DNA from: Streptosporangium sp. NBC_01756
GTDB taxonomy: Bacteria > Actinomycetota > Actinomycetes > Streptosporangiales > Streptosporangiaceae
Length of the DNA stretch: 64,000 nt
Assembly: GCF_035917975.1 (NCBI RefSeq)
Contig: NZ_CP109130.1
Coordinates: 7,130,001-7,194,000, forward strand
Direction: 5' to 3'
The notes beneath the pieces were generated by a model, which did no database searches, had not been told where the DNA came from, and worked only from the letters and a program-made list of their open reading frames with translations. Shown one piece after another: positions 44,781 through 53,402 of the stretch. Made by a program: the position numbers and the translations under genes. Positions within the stretch are counted from its first letter, which is position 1, and the number at the start of each line of letters is the position of its first letter.

Positions 44781-46232
44781 TCAGCCGTGAAGGGCGGCGG
44801 CCTGCTCGGTCAGGGAGTCGTCCGGAGCCTGTCCCCGGTCCTGGGTGACGTCGTCTCCGGAGGTGCCGGGTCCCTGGTCCGCGTTCTCATCCGCACCCTC
44901 GTCGGGGGCCGGGTCGTCCTTCGGAGGCTTCTCGCCGGGGTCGTCCTTCGGGGGCTGCTCCGTCGGGCCGCTCGACGAGGACGAGGACGGGCTGCGCGAC
45001 GGTTCCGGGCTCTTGTGGGGCCGCTCCGGGACGGGTGGGGTGGAGGGCCGGTACCGGCCCTCGTCGCCGGTCCTGGCCGGCGAGGTGGGCTCCTTCTTCT
45101 CCGTGGGCAGCTGCGCCTGCTGGGTCTTCTTCTCCTGAGTGTCGTCCTCGGCCGGTACGCTCGCCGAGGTGGGAGGCTTCGAGGACGGCTCAGTGGGGGA
45201 GTTGAGGGTCACCCAGGCCGCCGCACCCGAGGTCAGGACGACCGCGATCACCGTGGCCACCAGGGCCGCGACGGCCGGCCGCCTGCGCCGTGCTACGGCG
45301 GGGGCCACGGCGGTGTCCGCCGCGGTTGCCGCGGCCGCGAACGCAGGGGGCGGCTCGGCCGCCGCGACGGCCGTCTGGACCGGTAGCTGGAACGGCGCGG
45401 TGGGCTGCGGTTCGGTCCCGTTCACGACCGCCCGCAGGTGGATCTGCACCTCCTGGGCCGACATCCGCTGCGCGGGGTCCTTGCGGAGCAGGCCGTAGAT
45501 CACCGGCCCCAGTGGCCCGGCGAACTTCAACGGGGCCGGCTCCTGGTGCATGACCGCGCTGAGCGTCGCCAGCGGGTGGGCGCGCTCGAAGGGGGAACGT
45601 CCCTCCACCGCCATGTAGAGCGTCACGCCCAGCGACCACAGGTCGGAGGCGAACTCCGCCGGGCCGCCGCTCGCCCGTTCCGGCGCGATGAAGGCCGGGG
45701 TCCCGATCAGGGCGCCGGTCCTGGTCACCGACGAGTCGCCTTCGAGCACCGCGATGCCGAAGTCCGTCAGCACGGCCCGCCCGTCCTTGGCGAGCAGCAC
45801 GTTGTCGGGCTTCACGTCACGGTGCAGTACGCCCGCCCGGTGCGCGGCGAGCAGCGCCACGAGCACCTCGAACCCGATCTGCGCCACCCGCGCGGGCGGC
45901 AGCGGACCGTCCTCCCGGACCACGGCCCCGAGCGTCCGGGAGTCCACGAGCTGCATCACGATCCACGGGCGGCCGTCCTCCTCGAACACGTCGTAGACCG
46001 TCGCGACACCCGGGTGCCCGATCCGCCCGGCGGCGCGGGCCTCCCGCAGCGTCCGTACGGTGAACACCTCGCGTTCAGGGTCGGTCAGGTCGGGAGAGGG
46101 GATGACCTCCTTGACCGCCACGTCCCTGCCGAGCACCTCGTCCCGTGCTCGCCAGACGGTGCCCATGCCTCCGCGGCCGATGCGTTCCAGCAGCCGGTAG
46201 CGGGCGCCGATGATCCCCTGAGAGTCGGACAT
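44781..46232 (-). CDS. Membrane Ser/Thr protein kinase with disordered extracellular tail
   Basis: 483 aa from ATG 46232. The kinase domain is complete: glycine loop IGRGGMGTVWRA, Lys41 in VAVKEV, HRDVKPDN at 137-144, LTDFGIAV and GTPAFIAPE. A helix at about 330-352 (PAVAALVATVIAVVLTSGAA) leads to a Pro/Ser/Asp-rich tail of about 130 residues with tandem PPKDDPGEKPPKDDP. There are no PASTA repeats. The tail has no globular sensor, unlike the two kinases further right. Confidence 0.92.
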   Translation of the reverse strand: MSDSQGIIGARYRLLERIGRGGMGTVWRARDEVLGRDVAVKEVIPSPDLTDPEREVFTVRTLREARAAGRIGHPGVATVYDVFEEDGRPWIVMQLVDSRTLGAVVREDGPLPPARVAQIGFEVLVALLAAHRAGVLHRDVKPDNVLLAKDGRAVLTDFGIAVLEGDSSVTRTGALIGTPAFIAPERASGGPAEFASDLWSLGVTLYMAVEGRSPFERAHPLATLSAVMHQEPAPLKFAGPLGPVIYGLLRKDPAQRMSAQEVQIHLRAVVNGTEPQPTAPFQLPVQTAVAAAEPPPAFAAAATAADTAVAPAVARRRRPAVAALVATVIAVVLTSGAAAWVTLNSPTEPSSKPPTSASVPAEDDTQEKKTQQAQLPTEKKEPTSPARTGDEGRYRPSTPPVPERPHKSPEPSRSPSSSSSSGPTEQPPKDDPGEKPPKDDPAPDEGADENADQGPGTSGDDVTQDRGQAPDDSLTEQAAALHG

Positions 46233-46368
46233 GGGACTTCGCCTACCCGTGTTTGACGTGGACAATCCGTACAAGTCACACCATATGGACAATGTTGTCG
46301 TGGCATGACAGAAAAATTATCGATGGAACGACGTGGCGGCGGGCACCGGACGGGCCCACCGCCACCGA

Positions 46369-46680
46369 TCAAGCGGTGAACCAGCGTAGCGCGGCCGTGG
46401 CGATGGCCGCCGACGCGAGCACCACCAGGAAGGGCGCGCGCAGCAGCAGGGCGACCACGGCGGCCCCGAGTCCGGCGGTGCGCGGCAGGTCGAAGTGGAG
46501 CGACTGGCCCTGGGCGAAGGTCTGCACCGCGATCAGTGCGGCGAGCAGTGCCACCGGGACCAGGGCGGCGAAGCGCTGCACCGTCGGATGGTCGAGCATC
46601 CGGCGCGGGGCCGACAGCCCGGCGAGCTTCAGGGCGTAGCAGCCCGCGCAGGTCACGATGATGGCCCACCAGACGGTCAT
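46369..46680 (-). CDS. azlD: AzlD-like branched-chain amino acid transport subunit
   Basis: 103 aa with about four membrane helices: VWWAIIVTCAGCYALKLAGL, LVPVALLAALIAVQTF, and two more. The length and its position next to azlC (ATGA overlap) identify it. AzlCD pairs export branched-chain amino acids. Sequence identity in this family is low, so context carries most of the weight. Confidence 0.85.
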   Translation of the reverse strand: MTVWWAIIVTCAGCYALKLAGLSAPRRMLDHPTVQRFAALVPVALLAALIAVQTFAQGQSLHFDLPRTAGLGAAVVALLLRAPFLVVLASAAIATAALRWFTA

Positions 46681-47357
46681 TTCGGGCTCCTCAGGATCAC
46701 GGCGAGCACGGCCACCGCCGCGATCAGCACGGGTACGCCCGGCGGGGCGAACGGGGTCGCGGCCAGCGCCGTCACCGCGCCGCCGGCGGCGATCAGCCGC
46801 AGCGTGCGGCTCTCGGCGCCGCCGGCGGTCAGCCGGGGCCAGAGGATGGCCAGGAACGTCGCCGGGCCCACCACGTCAAGGCCGAACACGGCGGGGTCGG
46901 CCACCTGGGAGGTGCCCACCGCGCCGAGCAGGGTGGTGGCGTTCCAGATCAGATAGAGACTGACGAACGTGACGAGGAACCCGGTCCTGGCCGACCGGGC
47001 GTCGGGCTGCGCCAGGGCCACCGCCGTCGTCTCGTCGATCACGCCGTGGGCCGTCGGGAGCCTGCGCCAGCCCCGGGCCCCCAGCAGATCGGACATGCGC
47101 AGTCCGTACAGGCCGTTGCGGACCCCGAGCAGCAGCGCACCCGCCGTGCCCGCGACCAGGCTGCCGCCGCCCGCGACGACCCCCACCATGGCGAACTGCG
47201 AAGCTCCGGTGAAGGCGAACAGGCTCAGCACGCACGCCTGCGCGACGCTCAGTCCCGCGGTGACCGCGGCGGCGCCGAACGCCACCCCGGACAGTCCCAC
47301 GGCGATCCCCACGCCCAGTCCGTCCCTGACCGCTGAGGAACGAGTGGTTGAATCCAT
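46677..47357 (-). CDS. azlC: AzlC-like branched-chain amino acid exporter subunit
   Basis: 226 aa from ATG 47357; an in-frame start 51 bp upstream lies in the AraC gene's flank and is unlikely. GVGIAVGLSGVAFGAAAVTAG, VLSLFAFTGASQFAMVGVVA and RNGLYGLRMSDLL are AzlC signatures; THGVIDETTAVAL contains the conserved DE pair. With AzlD it forms the exporter. The upstream AraC-type gene probably controls it. Confidence 0.92.
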   Translation of the reverse strand: MDSTTRSSAVRDGLGVGIAVGLSGVAFGAAAVTAGLSVAQACVLSLFAFTGASQFAMVGVVAGGGSLVAGTAGALLLGVRNGLYGLRMSDLLGARGWRRLPTAHGVIDETTAVALAQPDARSARTGFLVTFVSLYLIWNATTLLGAVGTSQVADPAVFGLDVVGPATFLAILWPRLTAGGAESRTLRLIAAGGAVTALAATPFAPPGVPVLIAAVAVLAVILRSPK

Positions 47358-47367
47358 GAGAACGAGG

Positions 47368-48213
47368 TTATGTCCGGTCGCGGAGTCCCGGCTTGTACGT
47401 TCCTGCACGTTGGTAGGCGGCGGGTGGCACGCCGATGATCCGCTTGAAGTGCCTGGTCAGATGGGCCTGGTCGGTGAATCCCAGCTCGGCGGCGACCCGC
47501 GCGGCGGGCGTACCGGAGTCGAGCAGTCCCCGGGCCCGCTGGACCCGGAGCGTGGTCAGGTAGGCGTGCGGCGGCAGGCCCGTCGCGGCTTTGAAGGCCC
47601 GGATCAGCGCGAACGGCCGCGCCTGTACGGCCTGCGCCAGCTCCTCCAGGGTGGGCGGGTCGACGAGGCGTTCGTGCAGGATCTCCCGTGCCCGCCGTAC
47701 CGCGTGACCGCCCGCCGCGGGCCGGGCGCCCGCCGGGCGGCGGGCGGCGTGGTGCCGCAGCAGGACGCCGAAGGCCGTGCGGGCCAGCGTGGACGAGGCG
47801 AGGTCGTCGCCGTGTTCGGTGGCGGCGTGCGCGGCCCGCAGCAGCGCGGCGCTGTGCGGGTGGGACACGACGGCCTCGGGGAAGCAGGGGGTGCCGCGCC
47901 CGGCCAGGAGTTCGGCGGCGATGTCTCCCATGATCTCGATCGACGGGTACAGCATCCGGTAGGCCCAGCCGCCGGGCTCCCCCGCCTGGCCGGTGTGTGC
48001 CTCCTCGGGATCGACCAGCACCAGGCTCCCGTCGCCCGCCCGGTGCCGGGCGCCCCGGTAGTCGAACTCCTCGACCCCGGACAGGATCACCCCGATCGCG
48101 TAGCCGCTGTGCGCGTGCCGGGAGAACCGGTGGGTCACGTATCTGGCCTTCAGCAGATCCACCCCCGGCAGCCCCGGGCTGCGCCAGAAGTGCGCGGCCT
48201 CCCGCTCGCTCAT
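47368..48213 (-). CDS. AraC-family regulator, likely controlling azlCD
   Basis: 281 aa from ATG 48213, overlapping the upstream kinase stop. The N-terminal cupin domain (RFSRHAHSGYAIGVILSGVE) would sense a ligand. The C-terminal double HTH is ARPFALIRAFKAATGLPPHAYL and RVAAELGFTDQAHLTRHFKR. The same strand and a 10-bp gap to azlC suggest it activates the exporter in response to an amino acid. Coupling to a kinase gene is unusual. Confidence 0.9.
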   Translation of the reverse strand: MSEREAAHFWRSPGLPGVDLLKARYVTHRFSRHAHSGYAIGVILSGVEEFDYRGARHRAGDGSLVLVDPEEAHTGQAGEPGGWAYRMLYPSIEIMGDIAAELLAGRGTPCFPEAVVSHPHSAALLRAAHAATEHGDDLASSTLARTAFGVLLRHHAARRPAGARPAAGGHAVRRAREILHERLVDPPTLEELAQAVQARPFALIRAFKAATGLPPHAYLTTLRVQRARGLLDSGTPAARVAAELGFTDQAHLTRHFKRIIGVPPAAYQRAGTYKPGLRDRT

Positions 48214-50042
48214 GGCCGGAAGGTCGCCGTGAAACGTTCGAAGAACACCCTGTTCGCTCGGCCGTCGTCCGGGCTCTCCCAGTAGATCGCGTACGGGCGG
48301 CCGGTGGACGTGCGGAAGCCCCGGTCCAGGACGCGCACCCTGACCTTGTCCTTCAGGTAGGTGAACTCCCAGTCCGCGGCCGGGAGCCCGCGGTATCTCA
48401 GCGGGGTGATGCCGAACCGCTCGTAGCCCAGCCAGATCTTCTTGGCCAGCCCGCCCCGCTCCACCTTCTCCCAGTGCTTGACCGGGTCCGTCTCGGGGTC
48501 CTCGGTCGACTCGATCCACAAGAAGCCGTTCCTGCCCGGAGCCCGGAACTCGACCCGGTCGCGGTCGGAGAACCGCTTGACGGCCCAGCCCTTGGGCACC
48601 GCGACGGTGAAGCCCAGCGGGTCCCGGTGCAGCCGCCAGTTTGCGGGGATCGCCGGGGACGGCCGGCCGGACGGGGTCGCGGTCACGCGGGGGGTCACGG
48701 AGGGTTCGGCGGAGGCGGTCGTCTCGCCGGGGACCGCGGTGCCGGCCGTCGACGAGACCGCCACCGGGTCGTCCTGGCCGCCCCGGTCGTGGAGGACCAG
48801 CCACGCCCCGGCCCCGGCCGCCATCGCCAGCAGGGACGCCCCGGCCGCGAGCGCCATCCGCTCCGCTCGCGGCCGCCGCGCCGGGGGAGCGGACAGGTCG
48901 GTCTCGGTGGGCCGGCCCTGGTGCGGCCACCGTTCCGGTCGCGCCGGGTCCTGGTAGGGCGGTCCGGCGTGGGTGGGGCCGAGGTGGGGCGGCCGGACCG
49001 GGTCGGGGGAGGACTGCCCGGCGGGGACGGGGCCGCTCGGGTACGACGGCCGCGCCGGGTCGACGGTGGGGAGTGACCGCCCGCCGTGCCCCGCAGGCCA
49101 CCCGCCCGGCGCCTCCCCGGTCCGCGGGAAGGTCTGCTCGGTGTACGGCCGATCCGTGCCGTACGGGGAGCCGGGGTGGCGGGGCGTCGGAGCGGGCGGC
49201 GGCGCGCCGATGGGGTTCCGGTGCCCGGAGGAGCCGCCCGCGGCCGCGCGGCCGAGCAGAGCCGTGGCGTGCTCGGCGGTCATCCGGGTGGCGGGGTCCT
49301 TGGTCATCAGGCCGAGGATCGCGTCGGTCAGGGGGCCGGTGTGCGCCAGGGGGGCGACCTCGCCGTGCAGGACGGCCATCATGGTCGCCGCCGCCGTGGC
49401 CCGCTCGAACGGAGGCCGGCCCTCCAGTGCCGCGTACAGCGTCGCGCCGAGAGACCACAGGTCGGACTCGGGGGTGGCGGCCAGTCCGTGGAGCCGTTCC
49501 GGAGGGAGGAAGGCCGGAGTGCCGACCATCCCGCCGGTCCGGGTGATCCCCGTCTCCTGCGTCATCGAGGCGATCCCGAAGTCGGTGAGCACGACCCGGC
49601 CGTCATGGGCCAGCAGCACGTTCTCCGGCTTGACGTCCCGGTGCAGCACCCCGGCGGCGTGCGCGGCCTGCAGGGCGCCCAGCACCTGCAGGCCGACCGA
49701 GGCCACCCGCTCGGGCGCCAGCGGCCCGTCCTCGCGGACGACCTGGCCCAGCGAGCGCGACCGGACCATCTGCATGACGATCCAGGGCCGCCCCTCCTCC
49801 TCGACCACGTCGTGCATGATGATCACGGATGGATGGTCGAGCCGTCCGGCGGTCCTGGCCTCCCGGATCGTCCGCCGGTTCAGGTCGGCGCGTGCGGCCT
49901 CGTCGACCCCGTGATAACGGACCTCCTTGACCGCCACCACCCGGTCGAGAAGCTCGTCGTGGGCCCGCCAGACGACGCCCATCCCACCCTCGCCGATGGG
50001 TTCGAGCAGGCGGTAACGGCCTGCCACCTTCCGTTCGGACAT
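48210..50042 (-). CDS. Membrane Ser/Thr protein kinase with extracellular sensor-like domain
   Basis: 610 aa from ATG 50042. Kinase motifs: IGEGGMGVVWRA, Lys39 in VAVKEV, LHRDVKPENVLL, LTDFGIAS. A Pro-rich linker (about 270-395) precedes a helix at about 400-422 (MALAAGASLLAMAAGAGAWL). The C-terminal ~140 residues are globular: GFTVAVPKGWAVKRFSDRDR to RPYAIYWESPDD. The same kind of domain is found in the neighbouring kinase at 50092, so they are paralogues. Ligand unknown. Confidence 0.92.
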   Translation of the reverse strand: MSERKVAGRYRLLEPIGEGGMGVVWRAHDELLDRVVAVKEVRYHGVDEAARADLNRRTIREARTAGRLDHPSVIIMHDVVEEEGRPWIVMQMVRSRSLGQVVREDGPLAPERVASVGLQVLGALQAAHAAGVLHRDVKPENVLLAHDGRVVLTDFGIASMTQETGITRTGGMVGTPAFLPPERLHGLAATPESDLWSLGATLYAALEGRPPFERATAAATMMAVLHGEVAPLAHTGPLTDAILGLMTKDPATRMTAEHATALLGRAAAGGSSGHRNPIGAPPPAPTPRHPGSPYGTDRPYTEQTFPRTGEAPGGWPAGHGGRSLPTVDPARPSYPSGPVPAGQSSPDPVRPPHLGPTHAGPPYQDPARPERWPHQGRPTETDLSAPPARRPRAERMALAAGASLLAMAAGAGAWLVLHDRGGQDDPVAVSSTAGTAVPGETTASAEPSVTPRVTATPSGRPSPAIPANWRLHRDPLGFTVAVPKGWAVKRFSDRDRVEFRAPGRNGFLWIESTEDPETDPVKHWEKVERGGLAKKIWLGYERFGITPLRYRGLPAADWEFTYLKDKVRVRVLDRGFRTSTGRPYAIYWESPDDGRANRVFFERFTATFRP

Positions 50043-50091
50043 TCTTCCGCCCCTCCCCAAACGCACGAATCGTAGCCGGTTGGGGCGGACT

Positions 50092-52080
50092 TCACTTTTT
50101 CGAGGAGAAGGTCTGGGTGAACCCCTCGAAGAGCGGGAAGTTCTTCTTCCAGTCCTTCTCCAGGGTGTGCCAGTAGATCGCGTATCCCCGGCCGCCCTTG
50201 GTGACGAACCCCCGGTTGATCACCCGGGCCCTGCCCGAACTGGTGTTCCAGGTGAACACCCAGTCGGCGGCCTTCTCCATGTAGTCGACATTCTCGATCC
50301 GGATCCGCTTGTAGCCGGGGAAGTTGCCCCGGCTGGCCCGCTCTCCGTCGTACCAGTCCTGCTTCGGGTCGGGCCCCGCCTTGTCGACGTACTCCACGAA
50401 CACGAAGCTCGTCCGGTCGGGTCCGCGGAACCAGACCTGTTTGCCCGGCCGCCGATCCACGTTCCATCCCTTGGGCAGGCCGATCGAGAAGTCGTTGCTG
50501 TCCTTGTGCATGTGCCAGCCCTTGGGGAGCGCCGACTCCTCCTCCGTCTTGGTGGGACTGGGAGTGGGAGTGGGGCTGGGGCTGGGATCGGAGGTCGGCG
50601 AGGTGGAGGTGGACGGGGTGGCGTTCGAGGTCGTCTGGGCCGTCCCGGCCGATCCGCTCGGGCGCGGCGCCGACCCGGTGTCAGTCTCGCGGCTGCGCAT
50701 CCCGAGCCATCCCGCTATCGCCCCGACGACCAGAACCGCGGGTACGACCACCAGCAGGCCCCGTTTCACGGAGGACCGGGGCCCTTGCGAGGTCACCGTC
50801 GGCGAGGTGGAGTGGTATTCCGCCGGCGCGGCGACCCGGTCTCCACCGGGATCGAAATCCCGCGCCGCCGGGGCGGGAGCGGGGGCGGGCCGAGGCGGAG
50901 CGACCGGCTCGGGTCTGGGGCGGGGGACGGGCTCTCGCCGGACCGGGGGGAAGGGGGCGCGTCCGGCCTTGGGCGCCTCTCCGGCCGCCTTGGGCGTCTC
51001 CACGGGAGCCTTGGGCGCCTCCGCGAGCGGGGAAGCGGGCTTCTGCCGTACGGCGGCGGGCTTCTGCGGCTCCGGCCGTCGTGCCGGTGCGGCGGGAGGG
51101 GGCGGGGCCGGCTCCAGCTTCACCCCGGTCGCGGGGAAGCCCTCCGCCCCGTACTGGATGCCGGGGTCGGTCTCGTCGGTCGGCGAGGTGCCCACGGCGG
51201 GCATGACGGTCGTCTTGGCGGGCTTGGCCGCTCTGGCGGGCCGCGGCCTGCCGCCCTCGGCCACCTCGCGCAGCAGCCGCGCCGCCTCGTCGTAGGACAT
51301 CCGCCGGTCCGGGTCCTTGCGCAGCAGCCCGTCGAGGACCGTGGTCAGCACGCGGCCCGCGTGGACCGGGGGCTCGGGTTCGTCGTTCAGCACGGCGTGC
51401 ATGGTCGGCAGCGCTCCGCCCCGGTCGTGCGGCGGCTTGCCCTCCACGGCCGCGTACAGCGTCGCGCCGAGGGACCACAGGTCCGACTCGCGCTGCGCGC
51501 TGCCGCCCTTGATCCGCTCCGGCGGGATGAACGCGGGCGTGCCCGCGATGCCGGTCATGGTCAGCGCGGTCTCGGTCTCCAGCGTCGCGATGCCGAAGTC
51601 GGTGAGCACCACCCGGCCGTCATCGGCCAGCAGCACGTTCTCCGGCTTGACGTCCCGGTGCAGCACACCCTGGGCGTGCGCGGCGCGCAGGGCGTCGAGC
51701 ACCCGGAGCCCGATCTCCGCCACCCGCTCCGGCGGCAGCGGCCCGTCCTGCCGGATGACCTTGCCGAGCGACCGGGACTCCACCAGCTGCATGACGATCC
51801 AGGGACGCCCGTCCTCCTCGATCACGTCATGGACGACGACCACGTTCGGGTGCGTCAGCCGCCCGGCGGCACGCGCCTCGCGCTTGGTGCGCCGGTTGAA
51901 GTCTTCCTGGCTGTCCTCGCCGAGCATGTCGGCGTAGCGGACCTCTTTGACCGCGACCTCACGGTCGAGGAGCTCGTCGTGCGCCCGCCAGACGATGCCC
52001 ATGCCACCTCGGCCGATGGGCTCGCGCAGGTGGTAGCGGGCGGCAATGCGACGTCCCTCAGAAGACTGTGCTTCGGCCAT
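50092..52080 (-). CDS. Membrane Ser/Thr protein kinase with extracellular sensor-like domain
   Basis: 662 aa from ATG 52080; an in-frame GTG at 52089 is also possible. Kinase motifs: IGRGGMGIVWRA, Lys45 in VAVKEV, LHRDVKPENVLL, LTDFGIAT, GTPAFIPPER. A Pro/Lys/Ala-rich linker of about 130 residues precedes a helix near 438-458 (GLLVVVPAVLVVGAIAGWLG) and an extracellular Ser/Thr linker. The C-terminal domain (FSIGLPKGWNVDRRPGKQ to GYAIYWHTLEKDW) matches that of the kinase at 48210. It is divergent from the attenuator-controlled aromatic gene. Confidence 0.92.
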   Translation of the reverse strand: MAEAQSSEGRRIAARYHLREPIGRGGMGIVWRAHDELLDREVAVKEVRYADMLGEDSQEDFNRRTKREARAAGRLTHPNVVVVHDVIEEDGRPWIVMQLVESRSLGKVIRQDGPLPPERVAEIGLRVLDALRAAHAQGVLHRDVKPENVLLADDGRVVLTDFGIATLETETALTMTGIAGTPAFIPPERIKGGSAQRESDLWSLGATLYAAVEGKPPHDRGGALPTMHAVLNDEPEPPVHAGRVLTTVLDGLLRKDPDRRMSYDEAARLLREVAEGGRPRPARAAKPAKTTVMPAVGTSPTDETDPGIQYGAEGFPATGVKLEPAPPPPAAPARRPEPQKPAAVRQKPASPLAEAPKAPVETPKAAGEAPKAGRAPFPPVRREPVPRPRPEPVAPPRPAPAPAPAARDFDPGGDRVAAPAEYHSTSPTVTSQGPRSSVKRGLLVVVPAVLVVGAIAGWLGMRSRETDTGSAPRPSGSAGTAQTTSNATPSTSTSPTSDPSPSPTPTPSPTKTEEESALPKGWHMHKDSNDFSIGLPKGWNVDRRPGKQVWFRGPDRTSFVFVEYVDKAGPDPKQDWYDGERASRGNFPGYKRIRIENVDYMEKAADWVFTWNTSSGRARVINRGFVTKGGRGYAIYWHTLEKDWKKNFPLFEGFTQTFSSKK

Positions 52081-52226
52081 CAACCGCACCTACCCCTTTC
52101 TAAACCCCCGAATACTCTCATAGGCCGAGAACGACGATCGACTTCCGCGGAACCCGAGTGTCCACAATTCGAGACCCATTGTCCAACGGGTGGCGCCTGA
52201 TCGGGAGATGGCATATCGTCGATTCC

Positions 52227-52286
52227 GTGACTTGCTATTTCGCGTTTATCGAGCCGGTTCCGGGAGGGCCGGTCGTGACAGCGTGA
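52227..52286 (+). CDS. Aromatic-rich leader peptide (MTCYFAFIEPVPGGPVVTA)
   Basis: 19 codons from GTG 52227, with Tyr4, Phe5 and Phe7 clustered near the start. A weak -10 (TATCGT at 52214-52219) would give a nearly leaderless transcript. It lies ahead of an intrinsic terminator and a gene of aromatic amino-acid biosynthesis, the layout of ribosome-mediated attenuators. An overlapping frame from ATG 52208 also contains Tyr and Phe codons but is less clustered. Confidence 0.5.
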   Translation: MTCYFAFIEPVPGGPVVTA

Positions 52287-52312
52287 TGTAGCGACCATCC
52301 GGAGCCGGCACC

Positions 52313-52340
52313 AGGCAGAGACCACGTCTCTGCCTTTTTT
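52313..52340 (+). terminator. Intrinsic terminator in the leader of the chorismate mutase gene
   Basis: GGCAGAGAC-CAC-GTCTCTGCC is a perfect 9-bp stem followed by six T residues, the clearest intrinsic terminator in the window. No rightward gene precedes it other than the leader peptide, so its role is most likely conditional termination before the gene at 52398. Confidence 0.85.
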
Positions 52341-52397
52341 GTTTCTTACGATTCGCCGGCTCGCGGAGGGTGCGCCGGCTGAGCATGGGGAGCCGAG

Positions 52398-53330
52398 ATG
52401 TCGTTGTCGACCGCAGAGCTGGAGCGCGGAGCCGTGAACCTGGGAACACTCGCGGTGGGAACCGGACCGGCCGTGGTGATCGGCGGACCGGGCGCGGACG
52501 CCCGCTGGATCAGCCTGCGCGACCATCACGGACGGGTGAGCGCGGCCGGGGCCGTGGCGGCGGTCCGCACCGGCTGGGCCGGGCCGGTCCTGGTGGAGCC
52601 GTTCTCCGCGGGCGATCTGCCGGAGGTCGCCGAGCACGCCGACGGTGTGGTGGTCGGCGCGGCCTGGATGCAGGACTTCCAGCTGGTCCGCGCGGTCGCC
52701 CGGCTGGGCCTGCCGGTGCTCGTCCAGCGCGGTCCGGCGGCGACCCTGGAGGAGTGGCTGGCCATCGCCGACTACTGCGTGGCCGAGGGCAACGACCGGA
52801 TCCTGCTCTGCGAGAGCGGCAGCCGTACGCACCTGGCGGGGGTGACCCTCGACCTGACCCTGATGCGGGCCGCCCGGGAGCGGTCGGGCCGCCCCGTCCT
52901 GGCCGACCTCGGAGCGGATCCGGCGCTGGCCGCCGCCGCGATCGCCGCCGGAGCCGACGGTCTTCTCCTGGCCCCGGGCGCGGGCGAGCAGGCCGCCCTC
53001 GCCGCCCAGGAGGCCGTGAAGGTCGTCGGGGCGCTCACCCGCCCCGAGGCGCCCGGCTCCGTCCTCGCCGCCCGGGGCGCCATCGACCGGGTCGACGCCG
53101 CCCTCGCCGTCCTCCTGGAGCGCCGTGCCGAGCTCGCCGGCGTCGTCCAGCGTCTCAAGCCCGTCGGCGGCTTCGCCGGCCGCGACATGGACCGGGAACG
53201 CCGTCTGGTCGCCGAGATGGCGCGCCGTGCCCCCACTCTCGGTGAGGAACGGCTCGCCGCCATCATGAACGCCGTCATCGAGGCGGGGCTCCACCTGGCG
53301 GAGGAGCGGCGGGGGGGGGGTCAGGCCTGA
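52398..53330 (+). CDS. Chorismate mutase fused to a degenerate DAHP-synthase-like domain
   Basis: 310 aa from ATG 52398. Residues ~20-200 resemble a type I-beta DAHP synthase (VVVGAAWMQDFQLVRAVARL, LPVLVQRGPAATLEEWLAIA, DRILLCESGSRTH), but key residues are changed: GARNMQN is GAAWMQD, KRG is QRG, CERGIRT is CESGSRT, and the DPSHATG block is missing. The last ~90 residues are an AroQ-type chorismate mutase (RVDAALAVLLERRAELAGVV, GRDMDRERRLVAEMARRAP). The first domain probably does not make DAHP but may regulate the mutase. The gene is preceded by a leader peptide and terminator. Confidence 0.75.
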   Translation: MSLSTAELERGAVNLGTLAVGTGPAVVIGGPGADARWISLRDHHGRVSAAGAVAAVRTGWAGPVLVEPFSAGDLPEVAEHADGVVVGAAWMQDFQLVRAVARLGLPVLVQRGPAATLEEWLAIADYCVAEGNDRILLCESGSRTHLAGVTLDLTLMRAARERSGRPVLADLGADPALAAAAIAAGADGLLLAPGAGEQAALAAQEAVKVVGALTRPEAPGSVLAARGAIDRVDAALAVLLERRAELAGVVQRLKPVGGFAGRDMDRERRLVAEMARRAPTLGEERLAAIMNAVIEAGLHLAEERRGGGQA

Positions 53331-53372
53331 CCCCCCGCCCGCGGTGGCCCGGGGACCGTGACGGTGCCCCGG
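53314..53372. terminator. Two hairpins between convergent genes
   Basis: GGGGGGTCAGGCCTGACCCCCC (two 11-base halves, 53314-53335) is a perfect palindrome that covers the stop codon of the chorismate mutase gene. CCGGGGACCG-TGA-CGGTGCCCCGG (53349-53372) follows with one bulge. Together they probably end transcription from both sides. Confidence 0.65.
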
Positions 53373-53402
53373 ACCTCCCCGTTGTGACCGCGCCCGGCGC
53401 GT

